A stretch of DNA of 9,635 bases from Planctomycetota bacterium (GTDB lineage Bacteria; Planctomycetota; Phycisphaerae; UBA1845; Fen-1342). This document shows, piece after piece, positions 6,350 through 9,635 of the stretch; positions within the stretch are counted from its first letter, which is position 1; every line of letters begins with the position of its first letter. A program made the position numbers and the translations under genes. The notes under the pieces were generated by a model, which was not told where the DNA came from, did no database searches, and saw nothing but the letters and a program-made list of their open reading frames with translations. The stretch lies in contig JAUWXH010000034.1 in the NCBI GenBank assembly GCA_030616465.1, positions 1 to 9,635 of the forward strand, given 5' to 3'.

Positions 6350-6919
6350 GTGCCGACCGGCCAGTGCAAGCTGCCGAACGTGCCGCGCCGCTCCCGTCGG
6401 GCCGGGCGACGTCAAGCCGCGCTGCTGACCTGCGCCACGGCGTTGCTGGCGCTGCTCGCCTGTAGCATGCACCGCGTCCCGCAGACCGTGACCGTCCACT
6501 CGCTGGAGACCGCGCCGAGCGTGCGGCCGCGAGAAACGCGCCGGGCGATCGTTGCCAACAGCACTTCCCTCCACGACCTGTGCTCCCCGCTCGGGGGCCG
6601 CTTGGGTCTGATCCAGGTGCGCAGCGCGCGGGACTGGGCGCGGCTGACCCGGGTTGTGCCCCAGCTCGGACCCTGCCCGGACTTCAGCCGCGGCATGATC
6701 ATCGGCCTGGCCAGTTGGACCGGCCTGCCGGTGGACGGAGAATGGCCCATCCGCCTCGAGAGCGTGCGGCTTCGCCACGGCGCCGGTCTGGTCGCCGCCC
6801 GCTTCCACAGCGGCAGCTACCTCCCCGACGGCACCACCTACGTCGAGACCGCCTTCGTCGAGAACCTCAACGCGGTGCTGATCCTCGACGTCAACGGCGT
6901 GCGATTTTACCCCGACTAG
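6350..6919 (+). CDS. Small putative lipoprotein, function unknown (weak PrcB-like resemblance)
   Basis: The 189-residue product starts with an Arg-rich segment (12-21), a hydrophobic stretch (about 22-37) and a lipobox LLAC with C38. This predicts a lipoprotein signal peptide with Ser at +2. The mature part (about 80-189) is a compact beta-rich domain. Its IQVRSARDWARL, PDFSRGMIIGLAS and VETAFVENLNAVLILD recall the C-terminal domain of the PrcB protease-complex family, but I regard this as a weak resemblance. The start is the GTG at 6350-6352, supported by AGGAG (6338-6342) 7 nt upstream. An in-frame ATG exists at 6014, but it would add 112 residues of low-complexity sequence with no ribosome site seen. 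The gene stands alone on the plus strand, diverging from the exporter operon and converging on the radical SAM gene. Confidence 0.8.
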   Translation: MPTGQCKLPNVPRRSRRAGRRQAALLTCATALLALLACSMHRVPQTVTVHSLETAPSVRPRETRRAIVANSTSLHDLCSPLGGRLGLIQVRSARDWARLTRVVPQLGPCPDFSRGMIIGLASWTGLPVDGEWPIRLESVRLRHGAGLVAARFHSGSYLPDGTTYVETAFVENLNAVLILDVNGVRFYPD

Positions 6920-6934
6920 GCTGAGTTGCTCGTG

Positions 6935-7088
6935 GTCACCCTGAGCAGAGCGAAGGGTCTCTCGTCGGGTGCGGGAGACGCCCGGTAGTCTGGGACCAGA
7001 TTCTTCGGTCGCTTCGCTCCCTCAGAATGACAGCGCGCTTCGCTCTCTCAGAATGACGGCGTGCTTCGCTCTCTCAGAACAACAGGGC
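6935..7088. repeat. Palindromic dispersed-type repeat with 26-bp tandem extensions
   Basis: The left arm (6935-6962) starts gtcaccctgag and the right arm (6998-7032) ends ctcagaatgac. They fold into one long stem: GTCA/TGAC, CTGAG/CTCAG, then a perfect 8 bp GAGCGAAG/CTTCGCTC (6948-6955 with 7012-7019). The right-arm end is then repeated as three 26-bp units (7011-7036, 7037-7062, 7063-7088), each opening gcttcgctc and differing by a few bases. Short palindromes of this GTCATTCTGAGCGAAG type recur in many bacterial genomes. It fills the gap between two converging genes and could end transcription on both strands. No transposase is present. Confidence 0.8.
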
Positions 7089-8784
7089 GCCGGTCGGCGT
7101 GGGCGGGTTGGGCGCTGGAAGCGGCGTCCGCCACGATGCCGCGGCGGACCAGCTCATCCCAGTGCTTCGCGTTGAACAGGCAGCCCGGGTCGCCGGCATT
7201 GAGCTCGCCGTAGTACGCGTCGGCCCGGGCCCGGCAACCGCCGCAGTAGTTCTTGAACTCGCACACTTCGCAGTGCTGCGTGCGGCGGTCGCGGTCGCAG
7301 AGCAGCTCCCAGAACTCATTCCGCCGGAAGATGTCAACGAAACTGCGATTGCGGATGTTCCCGAGCACACGGTGCGGCATGTACACGCAGGGGGTGATGT
7401 CACCGTTGGGCTCGATGCAGATGTATGTGCGTCCGGCCCCGCAGCCGCCCAGGTACTTGGCCACCACGCGGGCCTTGCCCCCGCTGCCGGAGCCGGCGTG
7501 CGAGCAGCTTTGCAGGCCGTGCGAAGGGCTGCACGCCAGACAGACGCGGCCGAGTTGCGGCGCCGTCGAAAGGACGCCGATCTTGCCGGACTGCATCCAG
7601 CGGTTCAGCGTGGCTAGCAGTTGCTCGCGTTGTCCGGGGTCGAGGTCGGCGTCGGCCATCTCCAAACCGCGTCCGACCGGGATGAAGTTGAAGTGGGCGA
7701 AGCAGGAGGCGCCGATATCGACCGCGAATCGGAGCATGTCCTCGACTCCGCGGTAGTTCTCCTGGTGCACGCACATGGCGATGCCGAGCCGCATGCCCTC
7801 CTGATCCACCACCCGGCGCATCCCGCGGACGGTGCGCTGCCACATCCCGGACTGCCCGCGGAAGGCGTCGTGCCGCTCGGGATGCACCGAATCGAGCGAG
7901 ATTTCGACGTACTTGACGCCCGCCTCGGCCAGTTGGGCGGCCAGCCGCCGCGTCATAGTCCCGCCGTGCGTGGCCAGCGTCGTATGAATGCCGTATTTCC
8001 GGCAGCGGCGTAGCACGGGCAACAGGTCGCGGCAGATGGTGGGCTCGCCGCCGGCAAAGGCGATCATCGGCACGTACTCCGCGGCCGTCTGGTCCACCAG
8101 GTCGAGCTTCTCGGCGAGAGTCAGCTCGTCGGGCAACCCCGCCGCCGCCGAATCCTGGTAACAATGCCGGCAACTCAGATTGCAGCGGCTGGTGAAGTTC
8201 CAGACGACGAAGAGCGGCGTGGAGAAGCGCTGCGGCACGGTCAGCCCGAACTCGGCCACGCTGCGCGCCGTGGCCACCAACCCGCGCACCGTGGCGACGT
8301 GCTCCGCGACGCGCTTGCGAACCGCTTGGGCGGAGGCCGACCCCTTCAGCCAATCAATGAACAGATGAAACGGCCAGTACTTCAGCCGGTGCCGGAACGG
8401 GGCTCGCGGGTTGGCGTAGGAGCTGAGGAGCTCCTCGATCATCGTTTTGCCGCTCTTGCGCGGCTCAGAGATCCAGCGCAGCAGCCACCGCATCGGGCGT
8501 GTGCCCAGCAGGTGTTCCAGCGGGTGGTGGTAGTCCAGGCCGAACCGCTGCTTTCGGCCGTCGTTCGCGGCAGCGCGGCTGCGCGACATCTGCGACCGAA
8601 CGGCGTAATCGGCCGACGTGACGTGACCGTCGCTGCCCCGCCGCGAGCTCGGATCAGGATCGTCGGAAGCCGGGAACTGATGGTGGCATTGCTTGGCCAG
8701 CCTCGCCGCGGTCGAGTACGAATGCGCTTCGGTGCGGCTGTCGTAGCGGCCGAGGGGAGCCTGCGAGCACTCGCTATGGGTCAT
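7048..8784 (-). CDS. Radical SAM/SPASM domain protein, substrate unknown
   Basis: Radical SAM enzymes cleave S-adenosylmethionine with a [4Fe-4S] cluster to start radical chemistry. The 578-residue protein has the cluster motif CNLSCRHC (C201, C205, C208), GGEP (245-248) and a barrel to about 375. A C-terminal SPASM domain for auxiliary clusters has C448, G461-x4-C466, C505-x2-C508-x5-C514-x2-C517 and C535. CGGCRARA (514-521) recalls heme-modifying AhbC/AhbD/NirJ and peptide-maturing PqqE-like enzymes; I cannot choose a substrate. Before the core lie about 185 residues, of which 1-80 look unstructured. An extra cysteine group (C415, C418, C427) precedes SPASM. The ATG at 8782-8784 has GGAG (8790-8793) 5 nt upstream; ATG at residue 66 is an alternative but has no ribosome site. 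The last 11 codons and TGA lie in the repeat. No precursor peptide or partner gene is adjacent. Confidence 0.92.
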   Translation of the reverse strand: MTHSECSQAPLGRYDSRTEAHSYSTAARLAKQCHHQFPASDDPDPSSRRGSDGHVTSADYAVRSQMSRSRAAANDGRKQRFGLDYHHPLEHLLGTRPMRWLLRWISEPRKSGKTMIEELLSSYANPRAPFRHRLKYWPFHLFIDWLKGSASAQAVRKRVAEHVATVRGLVATARSVAEFGLTVPQRFSTPLFVVWNFTSRCNLSCRHCYQDSAAAGLPDELTLAEKLDLVDQTAAEYVPMIAFAGGEPTICRDLLPVLRRCRKYGIHTTLATHGGTMTRRLAAQLAEAGVKYVEISLDSVHPERHDAFRGQSGMWQRTVRGMRRVVDQEGMRLGIAMCVHQENYRGVEDMLRFAVDIGASCFAHFNFIPVGRGLEMADADLDPGQREQLLATLNRWMQSGKIGVLSTAPQLGRVCLACSPSHGLQSCSHAGSGSGGKARVVAKYLGGCGAGRTYICIEPNGDITPCVYMPHRVLGNIRNRSFVDIFRRNEFWELLCDRDRRTQHCEVCEFKNYCGGCRARADAYYGELNAGDPGCLFNAKHWDELVRRGIVADAASSAQPAHADRRPVVLRERSTPSF

Positions 8785-8809
8785 CTGCTCTCCAGCTTCG
8801 GGGCCCCAG

Positions 8810-8838
8810 ACTATAGCAGAATCGACGAGCCGGAGAAC
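8810..8838 (-). promoter_or_regulatory. Extended -10 promoter of the radical SAM gene
   Basis: On the minus strand TGCTATAGT gives an extended -10 (TGn-TATAGT, box at 8810-8815). The -35 region is weak: TTCTCC at 16 nt or GTTCTC at 17 nt. The start site would be near 8803, leaving a leader of about 20 nt with the GGAG ribosome site. It sits immediately after the terminator of the RNase D gene, so the radical SAM gene probably has its own transcript. Confidence 0.55.
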
Positions 8839-8840
8839 AG

Positions 8841-8880
8841 GAAAGCGCCCGGCAGATGCGCCGGACCGGCGAGTGGGCGC
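8841..8880 (-). terminator. Intrinsic terminator of the RNase D gene
   Basis: Five bases after the RNase D stop, the minus strand forms an outer stem (8875-8880 with 8845-8850, 6 bp). It encloses an inner 5-bp hairpin (8867-8871 with 8859-8863, 3-nt loop). The outer stem is followed by TTTCCTGTTCT, a short U-rich tail. The GC-rich double hairpin and its position support a terminator, although the U-run is short. Confidence 0.55.
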
Positions 8881-8885
8881 CTCGG

Positions 8886-9635
8886 CTACTGGCCGGGAGT
8901 CGGCGTGTGATTGACCACGTCCAACCTGAGATTGTCGGGCCAGCCGGACAGATGCAACTCGCTGCGCCCCTCGAGCAGGTCGACCAGCCGCCGGCCGATG
9001 AAATGTTCCTTCCAGCCGCAGAGCAATGGTGGCCGCTCGCCCAGACGGCCCAGCTCATAATCGAGCAACTCGCGTAGCCGTTGCGTCCCACCGAGCAGGT
9101 CGTGACTGAGCTGCTCCTCGTGGCAGATCGCTCGGGCCACCGCCGAGAGCACGTCGAGCGTGGCCTTCATCATCGGCGTTTCCTGGCGGGGCCGGTACGG
9201 CTCGGGGCGTTGGTCAGGCGGGATCGCGTTGGCCTGCTCGATCAGGTCCAGCAACTCCCTGATCACCTTACGGTTGCGAGACTGCGGAAAGCCGCGCAGC
9301 ACCTCCAGGTCGGAGGTTCGTCGGGGTCGCCGACGGGCAATCTCCACCAGCACGTCGTCGCGCATCAGGGCACGCGTCGGGCGGTTGCGGTGCTGCGCCC
9401 ACTGCTCACGCCACTCGATCAGACGTTCCAGCACCGCCAGCCCCAACCCGTCCAAGCGCTTGGTGCCCTTGAGCTTGAAGAGGCGCTCCTCCACGGGCGG
9501 CTTGTAGATCGTCGGGTCTTCGTAGCGCTTGAACTCTTCCGACGCCCACCCGGAGCGGCCGGTCTCCCGCAACCCGGCGGAGAGCTTCTCGTACACGGCC
9601 GGCAAGTGCACGACGTCCTCGACCGCGTAGCGCAC
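8886..9635 (-). CDS. rnd: Ribonuclease D, C-terminal part (start beyond window edge)
   Basis: RNase D is a 3'-5' exoribonuclease of the DEDDy group that trims tRNA precursors and other small stable RNAs. The 249 visible residues begin in the last exonuclease motif, YAVED (Y and D four apart, the YxxxD of Exo III), followed by HLPAVYEKL. An HRDC domain follows (about 65-150, with LERLIEWREQWAQHRNRP and LRGFPQSRNRKVIREL), then a second helical HRDC-like region. That region contains QLSHDLLGGTQRLRELL and LLCGWKEHFIGRRLVDLLEG, the usual end of RNase D. About one third of a typical 370-residue protein, including Exo I and II, lies outside the window. The GTG at the very edge is read as an internal valine, not a start. 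The gene ends in a terminator, and the radical SAM gene follows after 101 bp with its own promoter. Confidence 0.93.
   Translation of the reverse strand: MRYAVEDVVHLPAVYEKLSAGLRETGRSGWASEEFKRYEDPTIYKPPVEERLFKLKGTKRLDGLGLAVLERLIEWREQWAQHRNRPTRALMRDDVLVEIARRRPRRTSDLEVLRGFPQSRNRKVIRELLDLIEQANAIPPDQRPEPYRPRQETPMMKATLDVLSAVARAICHEEQLSHDLLGGTQRLRELLDYELGRLGERPPLLCGWKEHFIGRRLVDLLEGRSELHLSGWPDNLRLDVVNHTPTPGQ

Noticed and set aside
7011..7088. Possible CRISPR array
   Set aside because: The three 26-bp units are directly adjacent with no unique spacers, and their sequence matches the end of the neighbouring palindrome.
8164..8910. Plus-strand open frame opposite the radical SAM gene
   Set aside because: It overlaps the conserved radical SAM N-terminal and core coding sequence and the terminator region, and its product has no recognisable features.

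Overview
The window comes from a GC-rich bacterial chromosome. I suspect a planctomycete or a close relative. The grounds are the GC-rich base composition, GTG starts, the FHA protein opening MATLYVLQGPDKGRT (a beginning I associate with Planctomycetota) and a large MacA/HlyD-type adaptor. This assignment is an inference with moderate confidence, because there is no rRNA or other phylogenetic marker to settle it. Seven protein genes are supported. Six are on the minus strand and one is on the plus strand. There are no tRNAs, rRNAs, IS transposases, CRISPR arrays or phage genes.

Layout from left to right. (1) The N-terminal part of an FHA-domain protein (1-412, minus), cut by the window edge. 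(2) A 272-bp gap with no gene. (3) The ribosome/RNA-decay pair rpsO then pnp (3240 down to 685, minus), with a good sigma-70 promoter, a structured rpsO leader and a hairpin-rich rpsO-pnp spacer. (4) A two-gene export operon (5971 down to 3406, minus). It encodes a periplasmic adaptor (HlyD/MacA type), then a MacB/LolD-class ATPase that carries an unusual C-terminal three-helix membrane domain. No FtsX/MacB permease gene is present. (5) A 378-bp divergent intergenic region with several hairpins. (6) A small lipoprotein gene (6350-6919, plus). (7) A palindromic dispersed-type repeat (about 6935-7088). (8) A radical SAM/SPASM protein (8784 down to 7048, minus), whose last codons and stop lie inside the repeat. 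(9) The C-terminal two thirds of RNase D (8886 to the right edge, minus), followed by a terminator that abuts the radical SAM promoter.

Functionally, rpsO, pnp and rnd are housekeeping RNA/ribosome genes. The adaptor/ATPase pair looks like an incomplete or rebuilt tripartite exporter. The radical SAM protein and the lipoprotein are the least understood genes. They converge on the repeat, and nothing in the sequence ties them to one pathway. I found no convincing new multigene system. The most interesting points are the ATPase-membrane fusion without a permease, the repeat that has rewritten a gene end, the stand-alone radical SAM/SPASM enzyme with an extra cysteine cluster, and the structured rpsO leader and promoter.
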